Source: Thinopyrum elongatum (taxonomy: Eukaryota > Streptophyta > Magnoliopsida > Poales > Poaceae). From it: DNA of 64,000 bases. Positions within the stretch are counted from its first letter, which is position 1. Each line of letters opens with the position of its first letter. Position numbers and translations under genes: made by a program. Location of the stretch: positions 188,394,088-188,458,087 of the forward strand of contig CM022303.1 of the NCBI GenBank assembly GCA_011799875.1, given 5' to 3'. The notes below the pieces were generated by a model, which saw only the letters and a list, made by a program, of their open reading frames with translations, searched no databases and had not been told where the DNA came from. Of this stretch, positions 12,721 through 23,707 are shown in pieces.

Positions 12721-13339
12721 GAGACAATACCGTTATCATGGAGATTAGGAATGGTCGGGGCTGCGCCAGTGCAGACGAGGTGAGGACCGGTCGGGGTTCC
12801 GGCATTGGCAGAAGGAGTGGTCGATGCTTGTCGGAGCCATGCTGCACCAAAGATCATTTCCCCATAATGTCTCGTTAGCAAGTTCGCAAACTGCAATGTG
12901 AATAGTAGTAAGCAACGACCATTCAAATCAAACTCACCGTGTCGCCGGAGCAATCTGGGGCATCGACGGAGGGGCCTGACCGTTTTTCTCGCTCAAGCCT
13001 GCACATTTGGTTGTCACGAGTCATCATATTAGATAGTAATCGAACATTACGTGCATGATTGGGCTAATATGCACGAAAACGTGACCACGATGACTCGTAT
13101 AGGGCCCGGTTTCGCGCTGTCGTTCCAGTTCCTCTCCTCCTCCAACAACTGGAGCCGTCTTCTCCTCATCTCTCTCCCTCTCCCTCTCCGCCGCTCTCCC
13201 TTTGTGGCCTTCCTTTTTGCCTCCTCCAGAAGCTCCTTCTCTCAATCTCTCTTTCTCAACAATAAGCCCTGCACACAACCCTCTTAGCATTGTAATAATC
13301 GACGGACCACACACAATGTAAATGGAGGAAAAGTGAGAG

Positions 13340-14420
13340 AGTCCGTATAACTAACCGCCATGGCGATCTCCGCGGGCCTTGCCGAGCGTTTATCTCAGGA
13401 TCAGGCTACTCAGGCGCTTCTTGATCTACGGGAGAGTCTTAGGACAACGTATCAGTCCATCACCAATGGCTAAGAGCCATGGGACCTCCCCGCCACCAAT
13501 ATCATCACCAGCTCTGTATCAAAAGGATTCCTGGCTCGGGTTAAAGTCCTCCCCTTTCTCGCCTTCTCTCCCCTCGTGTCTTACTTCACAACTTGGTGGG
13601 AGGTCTTGTTGGTGAAGTTCTGTGGATCATCTAGGTCAGACTCCGTGAATGTGCTTGGCCTTCTTGTACGGGGCCATATGGGCCCTGCCATAGAGGTCGA
13701 ACAGACCTGGCACAGGCTTCTTGTGGTGATGCGCCTGAGAAGAGGAACAAATATTAGTTAAGGGCTCAGCTAGCATGAAGAATATATTACTATGTAATAG
13801 GTCATTTTTGGAGCTAGAAAGGTTAATTATGGTCATTGTTCAAGGAAAATAAGCTAGTTTAGGTCATTTTTTGAGGTAAACCAAGATTATTATGCTTTTT
13901 GACCAAAGTATCTAATTATGTCATTATTGAGCTATCCAAGGTTATTATGTCCATTTTAGAGCTAACTATAGCATATTTAGCATTCTATAGAGCTATCTAG
14001 GTTATTATGTCATTTTAGAGCTAATTATGTCATGAATGAACTACTAAGATTAGTTTAGGTCGTTATTGACTATCGAAGGTATTTAGCCATTTTTTAATAC
14101 TGACTAAAGCCATACTAAGTCATTTTATAGAGCTATCTAAGGTTATTATGTCATTTTAGAGCTAATATGTCATAAATGAACTATCTAGCATGAAGAATGA
14201 ATTGCATGAATCATGTAGCAACCACATACCCAGTTATCCCCGTACTCAAATAGTTGGAGTCTTCCTTGATGGTGTGGCACACTTCCATTTTGTCGTCGCT
14301 TATCCTTGGCCCTTTGGTTTTCGAATTTCCATTGGGCACGAGCAACCACGCATCCACCAACGCCTCCCAACAGTCCATCTTATCCACCCACACCATCTCG
14401 GGGGCACCTAAGTGAGTCAA
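13340..14420 (-). pseudogene. CACTA accessory protein fragment (Transposase_24-like)
   Basis: Reading leftward, 14420-14185 encodes pieces such as MVWVDKMDCWEALVDAW, KFENQRAKDKRRQNGS and VPHHQGRLQLFEYG. The pattern W-x2-LV-x2-W, RAK-x-KR, PHHQGS belongs to the En/Spm Transposase_24 domain. Further left, 13740-13636 gives AHHHKKPVPGLFDLYGRAHM, and about 13560-13440 gives an ELVMILVAGRSHGS segment, a common tail of this protein. Stops and frameshifts separate the pieces, and an AT-rich repeat array (13790-14190) lies between them. The DNA role of the family in En/Spm is accessory rather than catalytic. Exon boundaries cannot be fixed. Confidence 0.55.
13790..14190. repeat. Degenerate AT-rich tandem repeats in CACTA
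   Basis: Many imperfect copies of a ~40-base unit containing GGTTATTATGTCATTTTAGA and GAGCTATCTA follow one another. There is no coding signal. This kind of array is common in grass CACTA interiors. Confidence 0.7.
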
Positions 14421-15198
14421 GAGATTTCAGCGCTATACGCCTACGAATCAAATCAAGAAACTAAGTTCAATGCCTTAAGAATAGGTAATTACCTGCATGT
14501 ACTTCTCCGTTACTCAGAAAACTTGCCGTGACACTTCTGCTTGCCCCCTCCTAATACCCTTCGGGCGTAGTAGTCTCGAACGGCCTGCACCCGAGCCTCC
14601 AGCATGCCTTAAGTTCTGCATAGCCGCTGCAACTCGTTTTCGACAACCATACACGCGGCCTACCTACTCTCCCTCTAAAACCCTGTATAAGGTCTGCAAT
14701 CAACAAGACAACACTGATTAGTACAATCACTAGGTACTGTTGATTTTTAATTTTCCGTAAAGGAGAATTACCCAAAAACGGACGAACACAATGTTCAGCC
14801 ACCGTCTCGCACAAGACAAACCGTCGACCTCTCCTATGGCGGGGCCGGGCAAACCGAGTACAGCTCCAGGTCAGTGCTAGCTGGAACCTGACCCTCACCG
14901 GGCAACGTGACCCCAACCCAGGAAGTGCTGCCCGGCAAAGCCAACCAAGGACCCTGGTTGGGGCCTACGGAACCACGGGGCGTACCCCCCCTGCATTATG
15001 ACAAGCCAACGCATAGATATTAATTTGAAGGAACATGAAGGCAAAGGTAAAAATGTAAATGCACTTACTTCAATCACCCTTTAGGTGCATCAACCACCTC
15101 TGTTCGGGGGTCGTCGGCACGAGCGTGGAGCTTTGTACAGCCACGCTTGTAGACCCTCTTGCCCTTCTCAACCAGCTCGTCGTCGCTGTAGCTATTCT

Positions 15199-15741
15199 TC
15201 AAAAGGTGTCCTCGCTACCATCCTCCGAGCCACTAGCCTCCGGAGTCTCGTGGAAGAAGACTCCGGGATCGGAGTCTTCTGGACGAGACTCCGCGGACCT
15301 GGGTACAAGACCCCGTGACCGGAGTCTTCTGGGACGAAGACCCCGTACCGGAGTCTTCTGGGACGAAGACTCTAGGACCGGACTCACGTGGGGCGAAGGG
15401 TCGGCGACCCGAGTCTGGTGGGGGCGAAGGATCAGCGACCGGAGGCTCATGGACCGGAGTCCAGGGTCCACGTAAGACAGAGCACTCCCGTGGTCGGGTG
15501 AATCAGCTAGGGTGGCGGCGAGGAAGGCGTAGCACAGCCTTCCTACCTCTCCCACTGCCACGTCCACCTCTACCATCCTTCTTCTCCTCCCCCCTACCTC
15601 TCCCAGCCGTAAAGAAGCGCCCGCCGCAGCTGTCTGCATACCATCCTGCACCGCTCTTTCGGAGGGCTGCGCTGCAATAATGCAAACCCCCCTCCCAGTA
15701 GCGCTCGCAGGAGGCTCGGGGCGCTCTGGACCCTTGCCCAC
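15199..15741 (-). CDS. Possible N-terminal exon of CACTA protein (unrecognised, 180 codons)
   Basis: An open minus-strand frame of 180 codons lies upstream of the Transposase_24-like pieces. It is rich in Pro, Ser, Arg and Glu. Its C-terminal half is built from a GC-rich minisatellite (15240-15480). I recognise no domain. It could be the disordered N-terminus of the same CACTA protein or only an artefact of the repeat. Confidence 0.25.
   Translation of the reverse strand: MGKGPERPEPPASATGRGVCIIAAQPSERAVQDGMQTAAAGASLRLGEVGGRRRRMVEVDVAVGEVGRLCYAFLAATLADSPDHGSALSYVDPGLRSMSLRSLILRPHQTRVADPSPHVSPVLESSSQKTPVRGLRPRRLRSRGLVPRSAESRPEDSDPGVFFHETPEASGSEDGSEDTF
15240..15480. repeat. GC-rich minisatellite
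   Basis: About eight imperfect copies of a ~30-base unit containing GGAGTCTTCTGGGACGAAGA, the best-conserved ones near 15320-15380. Confidence 0.75.
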
Positions 15742-15889
15742 ATCCTGTCAACACCTGCATATGACAAAAAGTAACGAAATTAAGTACAGCATAAAAAATT
15801 TTGGATACCTACATGAACATAATAATATGTATATAATTTAAGGTATCATAATCATGAATAATAAAAATACACCCGATCAACACAATATA

Positions 15890-16312
15890 TAGGGGTCGGG
15901 GTGTGGTGTCAGGTGTCGGTGTGTCGGGGTCGGGGTGTCGTGTCGGGGTCGGGGTGTCAGGGTGTCAGGGTCTGGTCGGGGTGTGGGTCGGGGTGTGGTG
16001 TCAGGGTGTCGGGTCGGGGGAGGGTGGGTGTGGGTGTAGGGTGTGGTGGTCGGGGTGTCAGGTGTCTGGGTGTCGTTGGTCGGGGTCGGGGTCGTGGTGT
16101 GGTGTCAGGGTGTCGGGGTGTCGGGGTCGGGGTGTTTGCTGGGGTGGTCGTGTCGGGGTCAGGGTGTCAGGGTGTCGGGGTCGGGGTCGGGTGTGGGTCG
16201 GGGTGTGGTGTCCAGGGTTGTCAGTTGGTCGGGTGGGTGCGGGTCGGGGTGTGTTGTCAGGGGTCGGGGTCGGGGTCGGGTGTCGTGCCGAGGTGGTCGG
16301 GTGTCGGGGTCC
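15890..16312. repeat. G-rich minisatellite (GTGTCGGGGTCGGG)n
   Basis: About 420 bases of alternating GGGGTC and GGTGTC words, strongly G-rich on the plus strand. Overlapping open frames of over 240 codons in three phases arise from the repeat and are not genes. The frequent GGGG runs could form G-quadruplexes. Confidence 0.85.
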
Positions 16313-16316
16313 GGGT

Positions 16317-16770
16317 ATCTTTTTCCTTTTCTTCTTTTCTTCTCTTCTTCTCCTCCCTCCTCTTTCTTCTTTCTTCTTCTTTCTTCTCTTCTCCTCTCCA
16401 ACTTCTCTTTCTTCTTCTTCTTCTTCTTTTTCCTTTTTCTTCTTCTTATTCTTTCTTCCCTCCTCCTCCTCCTCCTTCCTCTTCTTCTCTCTTCTCTTCT
16501 TCTTCTTCTTTTCTTCTTCTTCTTCTTCTTCTCTTTTTCCTCTTCTCTCTTCTTTTCTTTCTTTTCTATCGTTCTCCCTCCTCCTGTTTCCTCCCTCCTC
16601 CCTCACTTCTCCTTCTTCTTCTAAACTAAAACTAAAACTAATCTAAAATACACTAACTAAAACTAAACTAATCTAAAATAAACAATAACTAATCTAAAAA
16701 ACTAAACTAACTAAAACTAAACTAAACTATAACTAAAACAAAACTAAACTAAAGAAACAAAAGAACTAAT
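16317..16770. repeat. Polypyrimidine (TTC/TCC)n tract then (AACTAA)n tract
   Basis: Positions 16317-16622 are almost pure C/T on the plus strand (TTC, TCC, TTTC units). They are followed at 16622-16770 by A-rich (ACTAA)n repeats. No coding potential. Together with the preceding G-rich array they form nearly 900 bases of simple sequence. Confidence 0.85.
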
Positions 16771-17084
16771 TAACAAAAAAAGGGGAGGATCTCCCTGGTG
16801 GAGGGGGCGGACGTGACGGCTGCGGCGGCCGCTGGAGGACGCGACGACCCGGTGGAGGGGAAGGCCGGACGCCGCGTCGGGTACGGGGCGGGGACGCCGC
16901 GCTGCGCTGTGCCCGACTTGAAGAGGGCGCGGGGCCGCGGTGGAGGTCGGGAAGGGTGGCGGGCGGCGGGGGGCCTGCTACGCAGACGGGGTCCGGCGGC
17001 GGCGGCGCGGGTGGGGTTGGGGAGGAATGAGAGAGTGGAGAGAAGAGAGGGGGGGGCGGGACGGCCGTTAACGTACCCCCTCTT

Positions 17085-17395
17085 TGCCATCAGCCAACGT
17101 CGGCAAAGTTTCTTTGCCGTCTGCTTGCGGACGGCGGTGGCAACACAGGGGTTGGGCGTTGGCTTGAGTTGGTTAACAATAACTGGACCCACCCACCTCT
17201 TTGCCGTCGCCAGCGGACGGCAAAGCATTCTTTTGGCCGTCAGCCAGCGAACGGAAAGACCACCCAGGCTGATGGCAAAGACTTTTGTTTGCCATCAGCC
17301 ACATCTTTGCCGTCCGTTTTCTTCTTGTGGCTGACGGCAAAGACCCTTATTTGCCGTCAGCAACGGACGACAAAGAATTAGCAGACGGCAAAGAA
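17085..17395. repeat. CACTA right subterminal repeats
   Basis: The same TTTGCCGTC/GACGGCAAAG words as the left end, again in both orientations, next to the right terminal repeat. The GC-rich reading frames at 16798-17334 overlap this region and show no recognisable domain. Confidence 0.8.
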
Positions 17396-17414
17396 TGGAT
17401 TCCAGTAGTTGATA

Positions 17415-17810
17415 GTGCTATATTCCATGGCTCACGCTCATGTATTGCGTGAAAGTTGAAAAATTTGAGAACATCAAAGTATGAAACAATTGTTTTGGCT
17501 TGTCATCTGGGGTTGTGCATGATTTAATACTTTGTGTGATGAAGATGGAGCATAGCCGAACTATATGATTTTGTAGGGATAACTTTCTTTGGCCATGTTA
17601 TTTTGAGAAGACATGATTGCTTTATTAGTATGCTTGAAGTATTATTGTTTTTATGTCAATTTAAACTTTTTGTTTGAATCTTATGGATCTGAATATTCAT
17701 GCCACAAAAAGAAAATTAGATGGATAAATATGTTGGTAGCATTCCACATCAAAAAATCCGTTTTTAATCATTACCTACTCGAGGACGATAAGAATTGCTT
17801 GGGAGATGCT
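17415..17810 (+). mobile_element. 3' end of the WHAM/Sabrina-like internal region, with polypurine tract
   Basis: Internal Gypsy sequence resumes after the CACTA element and ends with a purine-rich stretch ending GGGAGATGCT (17792-17810), directly before the 3' LTR. This is the expected position of the plus-strand primer. No coding sequence. Confidence 0.7.
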
Positions 17811-19374
17811 TGTACGTCTCCACGTATCTATATTTTTGTTTGTTTTCCATGCTATTTATTATATCGTTTTGGATGTTTTTATGCATTAATATGCTATTTT
17901 ATTTATTTGTGGGACTAACCTATTAACCTAGAGCCAAGTGCCAGTTTCTTTTTTTTCCTTTTTTTTTGTGTTTTAGAACAGAATATCAAACGGAGTCCAA
18001 CGGAATAAACTTTCACGATGATTTTTCTTGGACCAGAAGACAACCATTAGCGACTTGGAGATGAAGTCAGGAGTCCGGAGGCGGCCACAGCCTCAGGGCG
18101 CGCCCTGAGGGCTTTTGGGCCCCTCGGAGCTCCTCCAACCCTAATTCTTGGCCTATCAAATGCACAAATATTCCCAAACGGCCACAAGCGTCCACCAAAA
18201 TACTTTTCTCCGCCGCCGTAACCTCTGTACCCGTGAATCCCATCTAGGGGCCTTTTCCGGCATCCTTGCGGAGGGGGATTCGATCATGGAGGGCTTTCTA
18301 CACATCACTCGATTGCCTTCCGATGAAGCGTGAGTAGTTTACCTCAGACCTCAGACCTACGGGTCCATAGCTAGTAGCTAGATGGCTTCTTTTCTTCTCT
18401 CTTTGATCTTCAATACATGTTCTCCTCGATGTTCTTGGAGATCTTCCGATGTAATATTCTTTTGCAGTGTGTTTGTCAAGATCTGATGAATTGTGGATTT
18501 ATGATCAGATTATCTTGATATATTATTTGATCTTCTTTGAATTCTTACATGCATTATTTGTATCTTTGTATTTCCTCTTCGAATTATCGGTTTGGTTTTG
18601 GCCAACTAGATTGGTTCTTCTTGCCATGGGAGAGGTGCTTATTTTTGGGTTCAATCTTGCGGTGTCCTCACCCGTGACATAGTAGGGTTAGCGAGGCACG
18701 TATTGTATTGTTGTCCATCAAGGGTAAAAATGGGGTTTTCATCATTTGCTGATTTAATCCCTCTACATCATGTCATCTTACTAAGGCATTACTTCGTTCT
18801 TTTGAACTTAATACTCTAGATGCATGCTGGATCGGTCGATGGTGTGGGATAATAGTAGTAGATGCAGAATCGTTTCGGGTCTACTTGACACGTCGGATGC
18901 CTATCTTCAATTATTCATATCATTGTTGGATACATCATAACTTTCCGCTTTTCTATCATTCTTGCTCGACAGTAATTGTTACACCATCGTATTTTTCTTT
19001 CAAGGAGAACCCTCTAGTGAAACTATGGCCCCCTGGTCCTATTTTCCCTCACTATTTTCAGATCTATAAACCAAAAAACCCAAAACCTTGCTTAATTTAG
19101 TTTTTTTTAACTTTGTTTTAACGTTTTAGAAATCTTTTATATCCATCTCTTATCAGATCTCATCCTTACAATTGACCGTGAAGGTATGACCACCCCTTTA
19201 TCGCGTTGGGTGCAGTGTTTGATTGTTTGTTGCAGTGCATAGATTGGAGACTTGCTTGTACCTCCTACTGGATTGACAATTGGTTCTCAAACTCAAGGAA
19301 ACTTATCTCTCTCTAATTTGCTGCATCACCCTTTCCTCTTCAAGGAAAAACCAACGGAAGCTCAGAAGGTAGCA
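17811..19374 (+). mobile_element. 3' LTR of WHAM/Fatima/Sabrina-like element
   Basis: The LTR starts TGTACGTCTCC (probably TGATACGTCTCC with a missing base) and ends AGAAGGTAGCA. The target duplication AACCA follows. It is 1564 bases and lacks the solo LTR found in the 5' partner. Differences from the 5' LTR are many and include numerous one-base indels. Confidence 0.85.
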
Positions 19375-20440
19375 AACCACAGTTCATACGGCGTCGTACC
19401 TCCACAGACTTAGATGGTGCCCTATTTAAAGTGAATGCAGCGTCTCCAACGCACCAACCCCAAAACGATAGTGGCAATCGGCAAGAGACTCATAGAATGC
19501 ACCATATCCAATAAGGTTCCAGTTACAACATTTGGACACACCATACACTAGGGTTCCGGTGGCGTCAACTGTGAAACAATTCCACATTGTCTTAAGTGAT
19601 TGCCAAACTCATAACTCAGAATCTCTCCGCCCCTTGATCCGATCGTAGAATTTAATCTTCTTGTTATGATGATTCTCAACTTCCGCTCTAAAATTGGCTT
19701 GAACTTTTCAAACATTTCAGACTTAATGCTTCATTAAGTAAATATACCCATATCTATTCAAGTCATCGGTGAAGGTGAGAAAATAACGATATCCACCGGC
19801 GCTCAACACTCATCGGACCGCACACATCAGTATGTATGATTTCCAACAAGTCACTTCCGCCCGTTCCATTGTTCCAGAAAATGGGGTTTTGGTCATCTTG
19901 GCCCATGAGGCATGGTTCGCATTGTCCAAGTGATTCAAATCATCAGTGACTCCAAAGTCCATCGCATGAGTTTCTTCATGCGCTTATCGCCAATATGACC
20001 TAAGTGGCAGTGCCACAAGAAAGTGGTACTATCATTATCAACTCTACATCTTTTGGCATCATGTTATGTGAACATGTGTATCATCACTATCGAATTCAAT
20101 AAGAATAAACCGCTCACAATGGTGCATGACCCTAAAGATAATTACCCATATAAATAGAACAACCATATCTCTGATTTAAATGAGTAACCGTCTCGCATTA
20201 ACAAGACCCAGATATAATTTCATGCCTCAACGCAGGCACTATAACATTATTCAAGTTCACTCACTAATCCCGATGGTAATCGAAGAGGCGACGTTGCCGA
20301 CGGCGATCACACAACCTTGGAAACCTTTCCCACGCCATCATCACTTTCCTTCGCCAGCCTCCGTCTATTCCATAGTTCCTGCTTTGAGTTGGCAATGTGA
20401 GCAACCGAACCCGGTATCAAACCCAGGCACTACAACGAGA
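19375..20440 (-). pseudogene. Angela Copia protease and integrase N-terminal region
   Basis: Reading leftward from about 20440: a segment encoding a GFDTG-like aspartic protease site (canonical DTGS in Copia), reached near 20400-20420 in a shifted frame. Next comes a GAG-pre-integrase region with HIGDKRMKK (near 19980-20000), and then the integrase core start. Frequent one-base indels break the frame. The region ends at the AACCA insertion site of the Gypsy element. The remaining integrase and the start of RT continue at 4589-3565. Protein order (gag-PR-IN-RT) is normal for Copia. Confidence 0.7.
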
Positions 20441-20469
20441 GTTGGCAAGGTACACATTAATAACATGTA

Positions 20470-21299
20470 TATCATATATACCGTTTGTGACGTGCTGGCC
20501 CCCTTCTTGTCGGCCAGATACTTGGGGCAGTTCCGCTTCCAGTGGCCAATTCCCTTGCAATAGAAGCACTCAATCTACGGCTTGGGTCCAGCCTTGGGTT
20601 TCTTCTACGGGAGGAGCAACTGCTTTGCCACCTTTCTTGAAGTTTCCCTTCTTTCCCTTGCCTTTCTTGAAACTATGGTTTATTCACCATCAACACTTGA
20701 TGCTCCTTCTGGATGTCTGACTCACGCGACTTTCAGCATCGTGAACAGCTCGGAGACTGCACTTCTTCATCCCTTGCATATTATAATTCTACACAAAGCT
20801 CTTGTAGCTAGGTGGTAGCGATTGAAGAACTCTGTCAGTGAAGCCTCTGGCGGGAGCTCAACTCCCAACTCAGCCAGACGGTTGTAGTACCCAGACATTC
20901 TGAGTATGTGCTCATTGACAGCACCCGTTCTCCATCCATCTTGCAGGCATGAACTATTGGAGGTCTCATACCTCTCGATCTGGCATTCTTCTCAAGATAA
21001 ACTTCAACTCTGGAACATCTCATATGCCTCCATGACGTTCAACGCTTTGAAGTCCGGCTCTAAGCCATACAACATGTCCGCACTGAACTATGAGTAGTCA
21101 ACACACGACTACCAGGCGTTCACACGGTCCGCAGTGCTGGAGGGGTGGCGCACCAAGTGTGCATCAAGGACTAACCTTTTGGACACCGTGAGGATAATCC
21201 TCAGATTACGGCCCAGTCCACAAAGTTACTTCCTCATCTTTCAGCTTAGTCTTTTTCTCTAGAACGCATTGAAATTCAGGGAGCTACCGCGCGAGCCAT
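20470..21299 (-). pseudogene. Angela Copia gag, second copy
   Basis: Gag starts at an ATG at 21299 (minus), encoding MARAVAPLNF as in the first copy. It runs leftward through the gag domain to a zinc knuckle encoded near 20569-20520. The knuckle reads CFYCKGIGHWKRNC, a CCHC nucleic-acid-binding motif with CX2CX4HX4C spacing. A lysine-rich KYLADKKG segment follows, then the protease. Compared with the copy at 1-536 this version lacks or gains single bases at many places, so no long frame remains. It belongs to the main Angela element, whose LTR begins at 22522. Confidence 0.8.
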
Positions 21300-22508
21300 T
21301 GATCTAGACATAAATTTGCAAAGATAACTTAGACTATTGTTCAAGATAAGAGTTCATTAAATCATATTCCTAAGAACTCCCACTCAAAATCACATCCCTC
21401 CGGTTGTCCGAGTGTAACAATCCAAATTCACCAACCCAAGTCCTATCATCACGTAGATGAGGTGGTTTCATGGTAACATCTTCATGTTGATCATATCTAC
21501 TATATTGACTCGTGTTCGACCTTTCGGTCTCTTGTATTCCGAGGACCTGTCGTATATGCTAAGCTCGTCAAATTTAACCCAGTGTCCTGCATGTGGCAAA
21601 CTGCTTGCACCCGTTGTATGCGAACGTAGAGTCTATCAACACCCCGATCATCACGGGTGCTCAAAACGACGAACTTTCGCAACACGGTGCACACTTCGGG
21701 AGAACACAATTTTATCTTGAAATTTTAGTGAGGGATCACCTTAAATGCTACCGTCGTCCTAAGCAAATAAGAGCATAAAGGATTAACATCACCTGCAAAT
21801 CATAAGTGAACATGATATGGCCCATCATCTTGTGCTTTTGATCTCCATCTCCAAAGCACGGCATGATCTCCATCGTCACGCATGACACCACATGATCTCC
21901 ATCATCGTGTCACCATCGGGTTGTCCGCCACCATGCTTCTTCTACTACTATTGCTACCTTTAGCGCTTAATGATTGACCGTAGGTGATACAATAATTAAA
22001 GACAACCCTATGGCTCCTCCCTTTTCGTATATCATCGACATGTAAGTCATGATAAACTATACAAAACATGATCATCTCATACATCAAATATATCCATCAT
22101 GTCTTTGGCCATATCATATCACAACATGCCCTGCAAAACAAGTTAGACGTCCTCTAATTGTTGTTGCATGTTTTCGTGGCTGCTATGGGTATCTAGCAAG
22201 AACGATTCTTACCTACGCAAAGCCACAACGGTGATATGCAAGTGTGCTATTTAAACCTTCTACAGGACGCCTTTGTCGAATCTGATTCACTAAGTGTGGA
22301 CAGATAGACACCCCGCGCCAACCATCTTTAATGCAACAAGTTGCATGTCAGTCGATGAAACCGGTCCATGTAACGTGGATGTGAAGTTGGCCCGGGCCGC
22401 TTCATCCCACAATACCGCTGAATCAAGAAAAGACTAAAGGGAGCATCTGAATATCAACGCCACAAACTCCTTTGTGTTCTACTCGTGATGTCATTACGCA
22501 TAGACCTA
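21300..22508 (-). mobile_element. Angela leader, second copy
   Basis: Non-coding leader between primer site and gag. It is a close copy of 537-1765, differing mainly by one- and two-base gaps. Confidence 0.75.
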
Positions 22509-22520
22509 GCTCTGATACCA
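22509..22520 (-). other. Copia primer-binding site, second copy
   Basis: TGGTATCAGAGC on the minus strand, one base from the LTR edge at 22522. Confidence 0.9.
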
Positions 22521-22521
22521 C

Positions 22522-23707
22522 TGTTGGGGAGTTGCATGGGAAAGAAAAAAAATTTCCTAACGCTCACCAAGATCAATCTAGGAGATGAAATTCTACGAGA
22601 GGAGAGATTGGACTACATACCCTTGTAGTACTAAGCGAGCGTTAAGAAATGCGGTTGATATAGTTGAACGTTTCGCGATCCAATGAAGATCCGTCCCGCG
22701 AACTCCGATCCAAGTGCCAAACGACGGCACCTCCGCGTTCACACACCACGGCTTGATGACGCCTTACCATCCTCCGATCCATGAGCGATGGTGAAGTAGT
22801 AGCTAGCTCGGTCGCTCCGCACATGACGACGGATGCTGTGGTGGTGGAGAAATCTCAGCAGGGCTTCGCCAAGCCTCACGGAGAAAGGACTACGATGGAG
22901 AGGGAGGGCAGCGCCGTGGCATAATTGGGTGGGCGCCTCCCTTCCCCCCTCTATATATAGGGGGAAGGGAGAAGGAGGGGGTGCCCTAGGGTTTCCCCTT
23001 AGGGGGCGGCGGCCCCCACAGATGGGTGCCCCTAGGGTAAACCCTAGGGTGGCTTGCCCCCCCAAGCCAGGTGTGAGGTAGCCCCTAGGGGGATGCCCCA
23101 CCCCTCTGGTGATCGTGGGATGGGGTGAGGGGGGGTGGACAGCCCTTCTTTAGGGATGGTGTGTGCCCCCCCACCTTGGCCCATGAGGCCCCAACCTTTG
23201 TCGGGGCCCCCGAAACCCCTTCGGTTCTCCTGGTCACAACCCGGTACCCCTGGAACACTTTCGGACTCATTCCCTTCGTCTATACTATCAATCTTCACCT
23301 CGGACCATTCTGGAGTTCCTCGTCATGTCTGAGATCTCATCCGGGACTCTGAAACAACCTTCGGTTACCACCAAAACAACTCACTATCTTATATTCATCC
23401 CAAACGTTAAGTGTGTAGCCCTGCGGGTTCGAGAACTAGCAGACAGTGACCGAGACACCTCACGTCAATAACCAATAGCGGGACCTGGATGCCCATATTG
23501 GTTCCTACATATTCATGAAGAACTTCTTATCGGTCGAAACGTCGATTGTCAAGGATTCAGCAATCTCGTATGAGTTCCCTTTGTCTATCGGTATGTTACT
23601 TTCCCGCGATTCGATTGTCGGTATCACCATACCTTTCATCTCATTACCGGCAAGTCTCTTTACTCATCCGTAACAAGACCCCCGCGACTAACTCCTTAGT
23701 CACATTG
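22522..23707 (-). mobile_element. Angela 5' LTR, primer-side part
   Basis: On the plus strand it starts TGTTGGGGAGTTGC and ends with CATTG (23703-23707), the target site of the Gypsy insertion. The remaining LTR is at 42225-42777. Joined across the insertion, the LTR is about 1.74 kb and carries the TG...CA ends of Angela/BARE/WIS LTRs. Confidence 0.85.
23703..23707. repeat. Target duplication CATTG (left)
   Basis: CATTG precedes the first Gypsy LTR and recurs at 42220-42224 after the last one. It defines the whole 18.5-kb Gypsy block as one insertion site. The same CATTG also precedes the fragment at 2994. Confidence 0.9.

Larger units (their letters stand above)
11083..17411. mobile_element. 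CACTA (En/Spm-type) DNA transposon, 6.3 kb
   Basis: The left end reads CACTACTGGAATC and the right end reads GGATTCCAGTAGTTG, its inverted complement with one extra T. Both ends are flanked by ATA (11080-11082 and 17412-17414), the 3-base target duplication expected for this superfamily. Subterminal regions (11100-11640 and 17085-17395) are packed with direct and inverted copies of TTTGCCGTCCGC, the likely transposase-binding repeats. The middle holds decayed minus-strand coding sequence like the En/Spm Transposase_24 protein, AT-rich tandem repeats, and several long simple-sequence tracts. No DDE transposase domain was recognised, so it is probably non-autonomous. Confidence 0.9.

Noticed and set aside
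15901..16646. Open frames of 182-247 codons on both strands
   Set aside because: They are open in several overlapping phases and consist of minisatellite and TTC repeats; no domain, no codon bias.
16798..17334. GC-rich 178-codon frame at the right end of the CACTA element
   Set aside because: It runs into the subterminal TTTGCCGTC repeats and has no known domain.
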